A stretch of 64,000 nt of DNA from Cupriavidus consociatus (GCF_017814975.1 NZ_JAGIQA010000024.1:1-64000); one strand, 5' to 3'. Positions 34,242-43,607 are shown, counted from the first letter of the stretch. The notes: generated from the sequence alone by a model not told the origin. Translations and numbers: made by a program.

Positions 34242-35216
34242 ATGAAACTCTGGCACCGCCTCGCGGCCATTGCCGCGTGCTCGCTCTGCATCGCCCCGGC
34301 CTTCGCGCAGAAGGACTTCCCGACCAAGCCGATCATGATGGTCGTCACCTATCCGCCGGGCGGCCCGACCGACGCCATGGCCCGCACGCTTGCCGCCGCG
34401 CTCAAGACCAGCCTGGGCCAGCCGGTGGTGGTGGAAAACCGCGCCGGCGCCGGCGGCAATATCGGCGCGGAAGTGGTCGCGCGCGCCGAGCCTGACGGCT
34501 ACACGCTGATGTTCGGCACCTCGGCGCCGCTGGCGATCAACGTCAGCCTCTACCGCAAGATCAACTACGACCCGGTCAAGAGCTTCGCCCCGGTGATCCA
34601 GATCGGCCAGTTGCCCAATGTGCTGGTGGTGAACCCGGCGGTGCCGGCGAAGAACGTCAACGAGCTGATCGCCTACGGCAAGTCGCATCCGGGCAAGCTG
34701 ACCTATGCCTCGTCCGGCAACGGCGCGTCGTCGCACCTGGCGGGCGTGCTGTTCAACAATGTCACCGGCACCGACTTCCAGCACATCCCGTACAAGGGCA
34801 CCGGCCCGGCGCTGAACGACCTGCTCGGCGGCCAGGTCAGCATGACCTTCACCGACGTGCTGACCGCCATGCCCTTCATCAAGAGCGGCAAGGTGCGCGC
34901 GCTGGGCGTCACCACCAAGGCGCGCTCGCAGGCGCTGCCGGATGTGCCGACTGTCGCCGAGCAGGGCGTGCCGGGCTTCGACGTTTCGGTGTTCTTCGGC
35001 GTGGTGGCGCCGGCCGGCACGCCGCCCGAAGTGATCGGCAAGCTCAACCGCGCCTTTGCCGATGCATTGAAGCAGCCCGAGGTGCGCAAGACGCTGCAGG
35101 CGCAGGGCCTGGAATTCGCGCCGTCGACCACCCCGGAGCAGCTTGGCGGCTTCGTCAAGGCCGAGGTCGGCAAGTGGCGCGCCGTGGTGCAGAAATCGGG
35201 CGCGCAGCTTGACTGA
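34242..35216 (+). CDS. Bug-family solute-binding protein
   Basis: A 324-residue periplasmic binding protein with a signal peptide ending APAFAQ. Bug signatures follow: KDFPTKPIMMVVTYPPGGPTD, VVENRAGAGGNIGAEVVARA and HIPYKGTGPALNDLLGGQ. It should capture a carboxylic acid. Adjacent genes encode a CoA transferase and an acyl-CoA dehydrogenase, so the acid is probably activated to a CoA thioester and oxidised. CCAGGAGACAACGCC precedes the ATG at 34242. No TctAB permease lies in the window. Confidence 0.9.
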   Translation: MKLWHRLAAIAACSLCIAPAFAQKDFPTKPIMMVVTYPPGGPTDAMARTLAAALKTSLGQPVVVENRAGAGGNIGAEVVARAEPDGYTLMFGTSAPLAINVSLYRKINYDPVKSFAPVIQIGQLPNVLVVNPAVPAKNVNELIAYGKSHPGKLTYASSGNGASSHLAGVLFNNVTGTDFQHIPYKGTGPALNDLLGGQVSMTFTDVLTAMPFIKSGKVRALGVTTKARSQALPDVPTVAEQGVPGFDVSVFFGVVAPAGTPPEVIGKLNRAFADALKQPEVRKTLQAQGLEFAPSTTPEQLGGFVKAEVGKWRAVVQKSGAQLD

Positions 35217-35241
35217 GCGGCCAGTTGAACAGGAGCCAGCC

Positions 35242-36363
35242 ATGACCCAATCCCATCCCGGCGCGCTTGCCGGCATCCGTGTGGTCGACCTGTCGCGCAT
35301 CCTGGGCGGCCCGTACTGCGGCCAGATCCTGGGCGACCACGGCGCCGACGTACTCAAGATCGAACCGCCGCAGGGCGACGACACCCGTACCTGGGGCCCG
35401 CCGTTCAAGGACGGCGTCGCGTCGTACTACTTCGGCCTGAACCGCAACAAGCGCGTGATGCGGCTGGACCTGACCGCGGAGGCCGACCGCACCGTGCTGC
35501 TCGCGCTGCTCGCGGACGCCGACGTGCTCGTCGAGAACTTCAAGACCGGCACCATGGAGAAATGGGGCCTGGGCTACGACACGCTGTCACAGCGCTTCCC
35601 TCGCCTGGTGCATTGCCGCGTGTCCGGTTTCGGCGCGGACGGTCCCCTCGGCGGGCTGCCCGGCTATGACGCTGCCGTGCAGGCCATGGCGGGCCTGATG
35701 AGCATCAACGGCGAGGCCGACGGCGACGCCATGCGCGTGGGCCTGCCCGTGGTCGACATGGTCACGGGCATGAATGCCGCACTGGGCGTGCTGCTGGCGC
35801 TGCAGGAACGGGAGCGCAGCGGGCGCGGCCAGTTCGTGGAGGCGGCGCTCTATGACTCCGGCCTGTCGCTGCTGCACCCGCATGCGGCCAACTGGTTCAT
35901 GAGCGGCAAGACGCCGGTGCGCACCGGCAACGCCCATCCGAACATCTACCCGTATGACACGGTGGCCACGGCCACGGACCCGATCTTTCTTGCGGTCGGC
36001 AACGACCGGCAGTTCCGTATCCTGTGCGAACACCTGCAGGTCGCGCCGCTGGCCGACGACGAGCGCTATGCCACGGCAGGCGCGCGCTCGGTGAACCGGG
36101 TGTCGCTGAAGGCCGAACTGGAGGCGCGCACGCGCGCGCTGGATGGCAAGGCATTGGCCGACACGCTGGTGGCTGCGGGCGTGCCGTGCGCGCCGGTGCT
36201 GTCGGTGGCCGATGCGTTGCAGCATCCGCATACCGTGCATCGGGAGATGGTGGTGGAGATGGAGGGCGGCTACAAGGGGCTGGGCGCGCCGGTCAAGCTG
36301 AGCCGGACGCCGGCCACCTACCGGCATGCGCCGTTGACGGAGGGGGATGCGTTTCTGGATTAG
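35242..36363 (+). CDS. CaiB/BaiF CoA-transferase (class III)
   Basis: A 373-residue class III CoA transferase. It opens with LAGIRVVDLSRILGGPYCGQIL and GADVLKIEPPQGDDTR, has the NRNKR segment that contacts CoA, and the catalytic Asp is in GLPVVDMVTGMNAALGVLLAL. It moves CoA between a donor (often succinyl-CoA) and an acid. With the upstream Bug protein and acyl-CoA dehydrogenase it forms a compact uptake - activation - oxidation operon under the divergent LysR. CAGGAGCCAGCC precedes the start; 25 bp separate it from the Bug gene. Confidence 0.9.
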   Translation: MTQSHPGALAGIRVVDLSRILGGPYCGQILGDHGADVLKIEPPQGDDTRTWGPPFKDGVASYYFGLNRNKRVMRLDLTAEADRTVLLALLADADVLVENFKTGTMEKWGLGYDTLSQRFPRLVHCRVSGFGADGPLGGLPGYDAAVQAMAGLMSINGEADGDAMRVGLPVVDMVTGMNAALGVLLALQERERSGRGQFVEAALYDSGLSLLHPHAANWFMSGKTPVRTGNAHPNIYPYDTVATATDPIFLAVGNDRQFRILCEHLQVAPLADDERYATAGARSVNRVSLKAELEARTRALDGKALADTLVAAGVPCAPVLSVADALQHPHTVHREMVVEMEGGYKGLGAPVKLSRTPATYRHAPLTEGDAFLD

Positions 36364-36404
36364 GCGCGGCCGAGTCTGCTGACACGCCCAATCCGCCGGT
36401 GTTG

Positions 36405-36534
36405 TCTCCCCTCTGCCATTTTGGGAGAGGGGCGGGGGAGAGGGCCGGAGTCTCCACGGAGAGAAGGCCGTCGCTCTTGCATGCGCTGGCCCTCTCCCCC
36501 AACCCCACTCCCGCAGGCGGGAAGAGGGGAGCAA
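36405..36534. repeat. Palindromic CCCTCTCCC/GGGAGAGGG repeat pair
   Basis: Second copy of the two-unit element, with CTCCCCTCTGCCATTTTGGGAGAGGGG at the left and the mirror GGCCCTCTCCC...GAAGAGGGGAGC at the right. It lies between the convergent caiB-like and lldP genes, where it could also end transcription both ways. Confidence 0.75.
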
Positions 36535-36538
36535 ACAC

Positions 36539-38248
36539 TCACCCGGGAATCATCCCCGGCAGCCAATAAGCCTGCACCATCGTGATCACCCCGATGATCA
36601 CCGCAAACAGCAGGCTGTGCTTCACCGTAAAGCGGAACAGCTCCGACTCCTTGCCCACCAGCCCGGTCGCGGCGCAGGCCACCGCGATCGATTGCGGCGA
36701 GATCATCTTCGCGGTCACGCCGCCGGTGGTGTTGGCCGCCACCATCAGCGTGTCGGACACGCCGATCTGGTGCGCGGTGGTGCTCTGCAGCGCGCAGAAC
36801 AGTGCGTTGGAGGAGGTATCCGATCCCGTCAGGAACACGCCCAGCCAGCCGAGGAACGGCGAGAAGAACGGGAACGCGGCACCGGTGCCGGCCAGCAGCA
36901 GCGCCAGCGTCGACGACATGCCGGAGTAGTTCGCGACGAAGGCAAAGGCCAGCACCAGGCCGATCGACAACACCGGGCGCGCCAGTTCCACCAGCGTCTC
37001 GCCGAAGGTCGCCAGCAGCGCGCGCGGCTTCATCTTAAGCAGCACCGCGGAGATCAGCGCGGTCAGCAGGATCGCGGTACCAACGGCGGACAGCAAATCG
37101 AGCTTGAGCACGGCATCATAGGCCTTGGGCGTGGCCACGATCGGCGCGGCCTTGATCACCATCTGGTCCAGCCCCGGCACCTTGAACTTCAGCACCGTGC
37201 CCGCCAGTGCGCCGTTGGCGGCGAACAGCGCCTTGAACGGCTGCAGGCTCCATACCGTGACGATCGCCGTCAGGATGCCGAACGGGGCCCACGCGCGCAA
37301 CGTCTGCGCCAGCGTGTAGGGCGATGCCTTGCGGCTCATCGGAGCAGCGCCAAAGCCGCCGCCGAAGCCGCCCAGCGCCACGGCACCGCCGCTGACCGCA
37401 CCGCCTGCGCCGGCCGCCAGCCGTGACGCGCTGCGCGGCTGCCAGACCTTCAGGAACGCGGCCAGCGACACCAGGCTGACCAGCGCCGAGGTGATGTCCG
37501 GCAGTTCCGGTCCGATATGGTTGGAAGTGAAGTACTGCGTCACGGCAAAGCTGCCGCCGCACACCAGCGCCGCCGGCCACGTTTCGCGCACGCCCTTGGC
37601 GCCGTCCATCATGAACACCAGCCAGAACGGCACCAGCAGCGACAGCAGCGGCAGCTGGCGGCCGGCCATGGCACCGATATGGAAGGGATCGATGCCCGTG
37701 ACCTGTCCGGCCACGATGATGGGAATGCCCATCGCGCCAAACGCCACCGGCGCGGTATTGGCGATCAGGCACAGCCCGGCGGCATACAGCGGATTAAAGC
37801 CCAGGCCGACCAGCAGCGCGGCGGTGATCGCCACCGGCGCGCCGAAGCCCGCCGCGCCTTCCAGGAAAGCGCCGAAGGCAAAGCCGATCAGCAGCATCTG
37901 CAGGCGCTGGTCGTCGGTGATCGCCAGCACGGAGGCCCGGATGATGTCGAACTGGCCGGTCTTGACCACGATCTTGTAGAGGAACACCGCGGTCACGATG
38001 ATCCATGCGATCGGCCACAGCCCGTAGGCAAAGCCGAAGCCGGCCGCGGCCAGCGCCTGCTGCACCGGCATGCCGTAGGCGAAGATCGCCACGCCGAGCG
38101 CCAGCAGCAGCGTGACCGCGGCGGCGACATGACCCTTCATGCGCCACAAGGCCAGCGCGATGAAGAAGAACAGGATGGGAATGGCCGCCGCCAGCGCCGA
38201 CAGCCACAGGCTGCCTAGCGGCGTATAGAGTTGGGTCCAGGGTTGCAC
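36539..38248 (-). CDS. lldP: L-lactate permease
   Basis: A 569-residue polytopic inner-membrane protein of the LctP family with some 13-14 helices. Recognisable segments are the start WTQLYTPLGSLWLSALAAAIP, the FGAFLEGAAGFGAPVAITAALL loop, and TGSDTSSNALFCALQSTTAHQIG near the C-terminus. It imports L-lactate (also D-lactate or glycolate) with protons. The lutBCA oxidation genes follow upstream on the same strand, 145 bp away, so uptake and oxidation are co-located. Confidence 0.94.
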   Translation of the reverse strand: MQPWTQLYTPLGSLWLSALAAAIPILFFFIALALWRMKGHVAAAVTLLLALGVAIFAYGMPVQQALAAAGFGFAYGLWPIAWIIVTAVFLYKIVVKTGQFDIIRASVLAITDDQRLQMLLIGFAFGAFLEGAAGFGAPVAITAALLVGLGFNPLYAAGLCLIANTAPVAFGAMGIPIIVAGQVTGIDPFHIGAMAGRQLPLLSLLVPFWLVFMMDGAKGVRETWPAALVCGGSFAVTQYFTSNHIGPELPDITSALVSLVSLAAFLKVWQPRSASRLAAGAGGAVSGGAVALGGFGGGFGAAPMSRKASPYTLAQTLRAWAPFGILTAIVTVWSLQPFKALFAANGALAGTVLKFKVPGLDQMVIKAAPIVATPKAYDAVLKLDLLSAVGTAILLTALISAVLLKMKPRALLATFGETLVELARPVLSIGLVLAFAFVANYSGMSSTLALLLAGTGAAFPFFSPFLGWLGVFLTGSDTSSNALFCALQSTTAHQIGVSDTLMVAANTTGGVTAKMISPQSIAVACAATGLVGKESELFRFTVKHSLLFAVIIGVITMVQAYWLPGMIPG

Positions 38249-38328
38249 GTTTTAGTCTCCTGCTTGGTGGTGATTCGGGAAGATGTTTTATTTGCACGTA
38301 CTGTGGGTGCTTCCGGTCCCTTCTGTTT

Positions 38329-38359
38329 GCTCCCCTCTCCCGCTTGCGGGAGAGGGAGC
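38329..38359. repeat. Single CCCTCTCCC hairpin unit
   Basis: GCTCCCCTCTCCCGC-TT-GCGGGAGAGGGAGC, an almost perfect stem between lutB and lldP; the same family as the elements at 34055 and 36405. It may modulate read-through from lutBCA into lldP. Confidence 0.75.
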
Positions 38360-38393
38360 AATCAGTCAGGCATTGGGAAGCTGCAGGCAGCGC

Positions 38394-39839
38394 CTACTCC
38401 GGCTGCCCCTTCTCCTTGAGCAGATCCGCCAGGCTCTTCGCCGCCGGCTTCAGCGGCGTGCGATGCTGCGTCCATCCCATCTGCCTGGACGGCGCCAGCG
38501 CACGCAGTCTTGTGGCCGCCCAGCGGAACAGCCGGTAAGTGGCCGGGTGCGAGTACGCCCCGCTCCAGAATCGCCACACCAGGTGCTCGCCCTTGCTGTA
38601 CTTGGCACCCTGTCCGCGCAGCGGGTTGGCCACCCGTTCCTCCGGATCGCGGTTGGCTTCGGTACGCAGGCGCACCAGCAATTGCGGAATCGGGATGCGC
38701 ACCGGGCAGACCTCGCCGCAGGCCCCGCACAGGCTCGAGGCGGTGGGCAGGTCAGCGGTGGCGTCCAGTCCCAGCAAATGCGGCGAGATGATCTTGCCGA
38801 TCGGCCCGGGATAGGTCGTGCCATAGGCATGCCCGCCGATGCGCGTATAGACCGGGCAGTGGTTCATGCATGCGCCGCAGCGGATGCACTGCAGCGTGGC
38901 GCGCAGCTGTGCATCGGCATAGGCTTGCGTGCGGCCATTGTCGAGCAGTACCAGGTGCACTTCGCGCGGGCCGTCGCGTTCGCCGTCGCGGCGCGGGCCG
39001 GAGATCAGGTTGAAATACGTGGTGATGGCCTGGCCCGTGGCCGAGCGCGTCAGCAGGCTCGACAACGGCACGATGTGCTCGAGCTTCGCCACCACCTTTT
39101 CCATGCCCATGATGGCGATATGCACATCGGGCACCGTGGTGGATAGCCGGCCGTTGCCTTCGTTCTCGATCAGCCACAGCGTGCCGGTATCTGCCGCGGC
39201 GAAGTTGACGCCGGACAGGCCGATGTCGGCCTCGACAAACGCCTGCCGCAGCGCGCGGCGGCCGGTCTGGATCAGCGCGTCGACGTCCTCGGTATAGGGC
39301 GTGTCGGGAATATGCTGCTCGAACAGCGCGGCGATATCGCCCTTGGTCTTGTGGATCGCCGGCATGACGATATGCGACGGCTTCTCGCCCGCCAGCTGGA
39401 CGATGTACTCGCCCATGTCCGACTCGATGCATTCGACACCGCGCTCGGCCAGGTAATGGTTCAGTTCGATTTCCTCGCTGGCCATCGACTTGCCCTTGAT
39501 CACGCGCCTGGCCTGCCTTGCTGCCGCGATGCCGTGGATGATGCGGTTGGCGTCGTCGGCGGTCTCGGCCCAGTGGACCTGCACACCGGCGGCGGCGAGC
39601 TTCTCCTCCAGCTGCACCAGCAGATCCGGCAGGTTGGCGAGCGCGTGCTGACGTACCGCTTCGCCCAGGTCGCGCAGCCGTTCCAGCTCATCGGCGTCGG
39701 GAAACTGCGCCAGGCGCTTGCCCTGCAGGAAGTCCATCGCGCCGCGAAAGCTCTGGCGCAGCTTTGGGTCGTCCAGCGCCTCGCGCGCACGCGCCTTGAA
39801 GTCTTGCGGCGCGACGAAATGCAGCATGCTCTGGCTCAT
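38394..39839 (-). CDS. lutB: L-lactate oxidation iron-sulfur protein LutB
   Basis: A 481-residue subunit of the LutABC lactate dehydrogenase complex. It has an N-terminal LUD domain and two ferredoxin-like clusters: CIRCGACMNHCPVY and SLCGACGEVCPVRIPI. It passes electrons from lactate oxidation to the quinone chain. Start at 39839 (MSQSMLHFVAPQDFKA); the 4-bp ATGA overlap with lutC shows coupling. Confidence 0.93.
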   Translation of the reverse strand: MSQSMLHFVAPQDFKARAREALDDPKLRQSFRGAMDFLQGKRLAQFPDADELERLRDLGEAVRQHALANLPDLLVQLEEKLAAAGVQVHWAETADDANRIIHGIAAARQARRVIKGKSMASEEIELNHYLAERGVECIESDMGEYIVQLAGEKPSHIVMPAIHKTKGDIAALFEQHIPDTPYTEDVDALIQTGRRALRQAFVEADIGLSGVNFAAADTGTLWLIENEGNGRLSTTVPDVHIAIMGMEKVVAKLEHIVPLSSLLTRSATGQAITTYFNLISGPRRDGERDGPREVHLVLLDNGRTQAYADAQLRATLQCIRCGACMNHCPVYTRIGGHAYGTTYPGPIGKIISPHLLGLDATADLPTASSLCGACGEVCPVRIPIPQLLVRLRTEANRDPEERVANPLRGQGAKYSKGEHLVWRFWSGAYSHPATYRLFRWAATRLRALAPSRQMGWTQHRTPLKPAAKSLADLLKEKGQPE

Positions 39840-40543
39840 TGCGCGGCCTCCTTGTTGTCGATGTCCTGCACGATGACGACCCACAGCCGGCGCGGGCCGT
39901 GCGCACCGTAGGCCAGCGTCTGCTGGATATCGGAAGTCTTGGACGGGCCCGAAATCATCACCAGGTTGGTCGGCATGCCGTCGCGCCAGCGTTCGGCGCG
40001 CGCGGCCAGGTGCAGGTCCTGGTGCAGCGTCGATGCGCGCACCAGCGCCACGTGCAGCGGCGGCACCAGCGATACCGTGCGCGGCGATCCCGCGTCCGGT
40101 GCAACGATCAGCGTGCCGGTGGCGGCAATGCCCGAGCGCGCCACGGTGAAGCCGGCGTCGACGGTGTCGAACAGCTCCGCTTTCCAGGCTTCGATGGGGC
40201 GGTCATAGCCGATGGCTTCGACCTGCGGCGGCAGCGCGGGGGCCAGCGCCGCGCCGGCGTGGCTCGCGGGGTCGAGCAGCAAGCGCCGGACGCCGGCTTC
40301 GGCCAGCGCCGTGGCCAGCAATGCCGGCCACGCTTGCGCATCGGTGCACCAGACTTCCGCGTGCGACGCTTCCAGTGCCATGCGCATCGCATCGACCTGC
40401 TCATCGGAAGTGGGCGCGGCGTGCCGGCGCGCTTCGAAATGGCCATCGATGCGGCGATCCAGTTCCGCGACGGAGGACGCAGGCGCGGGGGCGGCGGCGC
40501 GCAGCCGGCCCAGCATGCGTTCACGGGCGCCAGGCGTGCTCAT
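39836..40543 (-). CDS. lutC: L-lactate oxidation protein LutC
   Basis: A 235-residue LUD-domain protein (LutC/YkgG). The family pattern GFTVARSGIAATGTLIVAPDAGSPRTVSLVP is clear, as is the terminal block LVMISGPSKTSDIQQTLAYGAHGPRRLWVVIV. It is required for lactate oxidation in the LutABC complex. Start at 40543 (MSTPGARERML). It overlaps lutB and lutA by 4 bp each, marking a tightly coupled lutA-C-B operon. Confidence 0.92.
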   Translation of the reverse strand: MSTPGARERMLGRLRAAAPAPASSVAELDRRIDGHFEARRHAAPTSDEQVDAMRMALEASHAEVWCTDAQAWPALLATALAEAGVRRLLLDPASHAGAALAPALPPQVEAIGYDRPIEAWKAELFDTVDAGFTVARSGIAATGTLIVAPDAGSPRTVSLVPPLHVALVRASTLHQDLHLAARAERWRDGMPTNLVMISGPSKTSDIQQTLAYGAHGPRRLWVVIVQDIDNKEAAQ

Positions 40544-41322
40544 GCGGCACCTCCGGTACGGCGCCACAGGAAGCTGGCCAGGTGTTCGACCTGCAGCGGT
40601 GCGCCGTCATGCGCGGCGGTGTGGCCGATATTGAGCAGGCAGCCACAGTCGGCCGACACCAGCCGCTCGCAGCCGGTGGCGCAGGCGGACGCAACCTTGT
40701 CGCGCACCATTGCGCCGGAGATATCGGGATGCTTGAGCGAAAACGTGCCGCCGAAGCCGCAGCATTCCGACTCGCGCTGATGCTCGACGCGGGTCACGCC
40801 AGGCAATGCGTCGACCAGCGCCACGCCATGCTGGCGCGTACCCATTTCGCGGCGCGCGCCGCAGGAGGTATGCAGCACGATCCGCTCGGGCACCTGGCCC
40901 GGTGGCACGGCGTCGTGGAAGTCGACGTGCAGCACGTGCAGGAGGAATTCGCCCAGCTCGTAGATCCGCTCGGCCAGCGCGCGCGCCTTCGAGCCGGCCA
41001 CGGGATCGTCGGCGAACAATTGCGGCCAGTGGTGGCGCATCATGCCGGCGCATGACCCGGACGGCACGATCACCGGCCAGGGCTGGCTGAACAGGTCCAG
41101 CTGCGCGCGGGCTACCGCACGCGCGGCGTCGGGGTTGCCGCTGCTGTAAGCCGGCTGGCCGCAACAGCTCTGCGCACGCGGAAAGTGTACGGTGAGGCCT
41201 TCGCGCTCGAGCAGCCGCACGGCGTCGAGCCCGGCCTGCGGCACGAACAGGTCGACCAGGCAGGTGGCAAAGAGATAGGCCTGCGTGGGCGCAGGGCCGG
41301 TGGGGTACTGACGATCTTTCAT
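40540..41322 (-). CDS. lutA: L-lactate oxidation protein LutA
   Basis: A 260-residue protein with two CCG domains, as in LutA/YkgE and the GlpC/HdrB families: AQSCCGQPAYSSGN and SECCGFGGTFSLKH. These cysteines hold a cluster used in electron transfer from L-lactate. First gene of the lut operon; start at 41322 (MKDRQYPTGPAP) with GGAGCGAG ahead. The 131-bp gap to the divergent lldR gene holds a FadR-type operator. Confidence 0.92.
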   Translation of the reverse strand: MKDRQYPTGPAPTQAYLFATCLVDLFVPQAGLDAVRLLEREGLTVHFPRAQSCCGQPAYSSGNPDAARAVARAQLDLFSQPWPVIVPSGSCAGMMRHHWPQLFADDPVAGSKARALAERIYELGEFLLHVLHVDFHDAVPPGQVPERIVLHTSCGARREMGTRQHGVALVDALPGVTRVEHQRESECCGFGGTFSLKHPDISGAMVRDKVASACATGCERLVSADCGCLLNIGHTAAHDGAPLQVEHLASFLWRRTGGAA

Positions 41323-41407
41323 GTCTCGCTCCGGATGTGCTGGGGTTGCGCTGCTTGGCGTCGCACATTTGGGCGCATAATTCCCGCTTCCGGGCGGCTG
41401 TTCAAAT

Positions 41408-41418
41408 TGGTTGGACCA
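41408..41418. promoter_or_regulatory. LldR/FadR-type operator between lutA and lldR
   Basis: TGGTTGGACCA matches the TGGTNNNACCA operator of FadR-family regulators such as LldR/LutR. It sits in the divergent lutA-lldR promoter region, so lactate-dependent control of both directions is likely. Confidence 0.7.
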
Positions 41419-41453
41419 GACGGCGGGGCGACTATGGAGCGGGGGCAGACGGC

Positions 41454-42179
41454 ATGACGGTGGCGGCACAAAGAAGCGGGCGCAGCCGCGGGCGCGTGGA
41501 GGCGGTGATGCGTGAAATGGAAACCGCGCTGCTTGACGGGAGGTGGCCGCCGGGCACGCGGCTACCGGCCGAGCGCGTGCTGGCTGGACAGTACGCGGTG
41601 GCGCGCAATACGGTGCGCGAAGCCATCCAGCGCCTGGCCGCGCGCGGCCTGCTGCAGAGCCGGCGTGGCGCGGGCGTCTATGCCACCGACCAGCTGCGCG
41701 CCGGCATTGCTTCCCCCTGGGGCCAGCTGGTGGCCGACCATCCCGCGCTGCGCGACGACATCCTGGAATTCCGCCGCGTACTGGAAGGCGCGACCGCCTA
41801 CTTCGCCGCGCTGCGGGCCGACGCTGCCGACGTCAAGCGCATCCGCACCCTGATGGATGAACTCGAACGCGCCCGCGCCGCCGATGACAAGGAGGCCGAG
41901 GCCGATGCCGATGCGCGCCTGCATGACGCCATCGCGCTGGCTTCGCACAACACCATGTTCCTGCACCTGCATACCAGTGTGATCGGCATGCTGCGCGAAC
42001 ACATCACCATCAACGGCACCGGGCTGCGCGAACAGGACGACAGCGCCTCGGAACTGTTGCTGCTGCAGCACCGGACGCTATGCGAGGCGATCTGCGCGCG
42101 CCGGCCGGAAGAAGCGCGCACGGCGATGCAGACGCATATCGACTTCGTGCGCAGCCGGGTCGAGCACGACGGCAGCTGA
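41454..42179 (+). CDS. lldR: FadR-type GntR regulator of lactate genes (LldR-like)
   Basis: A 241-residue GntR regulator. The winged helix comprises LLDGRWPPGTRLPAERVLAGQY and ARNTVREAIQRLAARGLLQSRRGAG, followed by an all-helical FCD ligand domain with metal-type histidines (RLHDAIALASHN and HRTLCEAI). Placement opposite lutA, with a TGGTNNNACCA site between, indicates an LldR/LutR repressor released by lactate. The start at 41454 (MTVAAQRSG) is assigned from the domain edge. Confidence 0.88.
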   Translation: MTVAAQRSGRSRGRVEAVMREMETALLDGRWPPGTRLPAERVLAGQYAVARNTVREAIQRLAARGLLQSRRGAGVYATDQLRAGIASPWGQLVADHPALRDDILEFRRVLEGATAYFAALRADAADVKRIRTLMDELERARAADDKEAEADADARLHDAIALASHNTMFLHLHTSVIGMLREHITINGTGLREQDDSASELLLLQHRTLCEAICARRPEEARTAMQTHIDFVRSRVEHDGS

Positions 42180-42184
42180 ATCGC

Positions 42185-42221
42185 GCAATTGGCAATTGGC
42201 AATTGGCAATTGGTCCGACCA
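42185..42221. promoter_or_regulatory. GCAATTG heptamer repeat ending in a second FadR-type operator
   Basis: Four perfect head-to-tail copies of GCAATTG (42185-42212) run into TGGTCCGACCA (42211-42221), another exact TGGTNNNACCA match. It lies in the 63-bp gap between lldR and the convergent AI-2E permease gene, an unusual place for an operator. Confidence 0.55.
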
Positions 42222-42242
42222 GCTGGCGCTATGGCGCCGCGG

Positions 42243-43280
42243 TCATATCAGGCCGGCACCGGCCAGTTCCCGCTTCAGGTAGGCATAGAAGATCGGGCCG
42301 GCGATCACGCCGGGAATGCCGAACAACGTCTCCATCAGCAGCATCACGACCAGCAGCTCCCACGCCGCCGCCTGGATGCGCGCGCCGATGATGCGGGCGT
42401 TCAGGAAGTACTCCAGCTTGTGGATCACCACCAGGAACACCAGCGAGCCCACTGCGATCGGCAGCGACACCGACAGGGAGGCCACCACGATGGCGGTGTT
42501 GGAAATCAGGTTGCCCAGCACCGGCAGCAAGCCGGCCACGAAGGTGATGACTACCAGCGTCTTCGACAGGGGGAGGTGCACGCCGAACAGGGGCAGCACC
42601 AGCAGCAGGTAAAGCGCCGTCAGCAAGGTATTGATCGTCGAGATCTGGATCTGCGCAAAGATGAACTGCGAGAACGCCTGCTGCAGCGTACGCGCCCGTG
42701 CCACCAGCGCAGCCGCCAGGGGACGGCGGTTCGGCCGCGACACGGCGCGGTAGAGCGCCACCATCGCGCCGATCACCAGGCCGATCAGGATATGCACCAG
42801 CGTGCGCAACACCTCCGCGCCCAGCTTCTGCGCCATGGCCGCATGCGCGCGCAGCGCTTCGATCAGCGCATTGGCCAGCTCGTCCACGCCATTAGGCAGC
42901 GCGTCACTGAGCCACGGCGGCAACTGCCCGCGCGACTGATCGATAATGTCCGCGACATGATTGAGCAAGCCATCCAGCGTATTCCCTTCGCCGCTGACAA
43001 AGCGCACCAGCAGCCAGCCGGCCAGCGACAGCCCCAGCAGGATCAACGCGGACAGGATCGCCACCGCCAGCGCATCGTGCCGCTGGTTCAGCCGCTTCAG
43101 CCGCGGCGCCAGCACATCCACCAGCGAATACAGCAGCAGCCCGGACAGCAAGGCTGCCACCAGGTTTGCCTGGAGCACGGTCCAGAGTGCCGCGGCAGTC
43201 AGGACATAGGCGACGGCACCGACGCTGTACCACGCGGCCGGCAGCAGGCGCGGGACGTTGGTCTGGTCGGGGTCTTTCAT
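42243..43280 (-). CDS. AI-2E family permease
   Basis: A 345-residue inner-membrane protein with about eight helices in the PerM/YhhQ (AI-2E exporter) pattern: LLSGLLLYSLVDVLAPRLKR, then a soluble insert, TINTLLTALYLLLVLPLF, and the terminal ETLFGIPGVIAGPIFYAYLK. Family members include TqsA and the PerM Na+/H+-type transporters; the substrate is rarely known. It is single and convergent to lldR. Confidence 0.88.
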   Translation of the reverse strand: MKDPDQTNVPRLLPAAWYSVGAVAYVLTAAALWTVLQANLVAALLSGLLLYSLVDVLAPRLKRLNQRHDALAVAILSALILLGLSLAGWLLVRFVSGEGNTLDGLLNHVADIIDQSRGQLPPWLSDALPNGVDELANALIEALRAHAAMAQKLGAEVLRTLVHILIGLVIGAMVALYRAVSRPNRRPLAAALVARARTLQQAFSQFIFAQIQISTINTLLTALYLLLVLPLFGVHLPLSKTLVVITFVAGLLPVLGNLISNTAIVVASLSVSLPIAVGSLVFLVVIHKLEYFLNARIIGARIQAAAWELLVVMLLMETLFGIPGVIAGPIFYAYLKRELAGAGLI

Positions 43281-43607
43281 TTATGGTCTCCGGCGTTGGG
43301 GGCACGACGCGCCCCGGGCGGGTGCGGGACGGGTCAGGGCAAGCGTGCCTGCCAGTTTGGGTCAGGCAGGCCAGCGCTCGATTGTCGGGGCGGTGGCGGG
43401 GTTAGGCAAGCAGTGGGGCGCGTAGCGGCCGGGTATCCGTTGCGACTTCGGGCCGAAGCGGTCTTCAGGGGGCTCTGGACCGAGTTTCAGCGGCCTTTCC
43501 CGGCTCATTAGCGCAATAGTGTACGCACTTGCTGCTGGCGATCGCCCGGCCTCCATGAACGGGTCCCCTGGTGGCACGGGGTGGGATTGCGTGCCGGCGA
43601 AGCGTTC
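43281..43607. other. Gap between the AI-2E permease and tssA
   Basis: No gene supported. It contains a hairpin GCCTGCC...GGCAGGC at 43347-43371. The segment precedes the 3' end of tssA (minus strand) and the start of the permease gene, so the permease promoter should lie within it. Confidence 0.5.

Noticed and set aside
40835..40850. Copy of the dispersed element within lutA
   Set aside because: Only the first 13 bases match, and the codons encode the expected REMGTRQ stretch; kept as a note, not as a feature.
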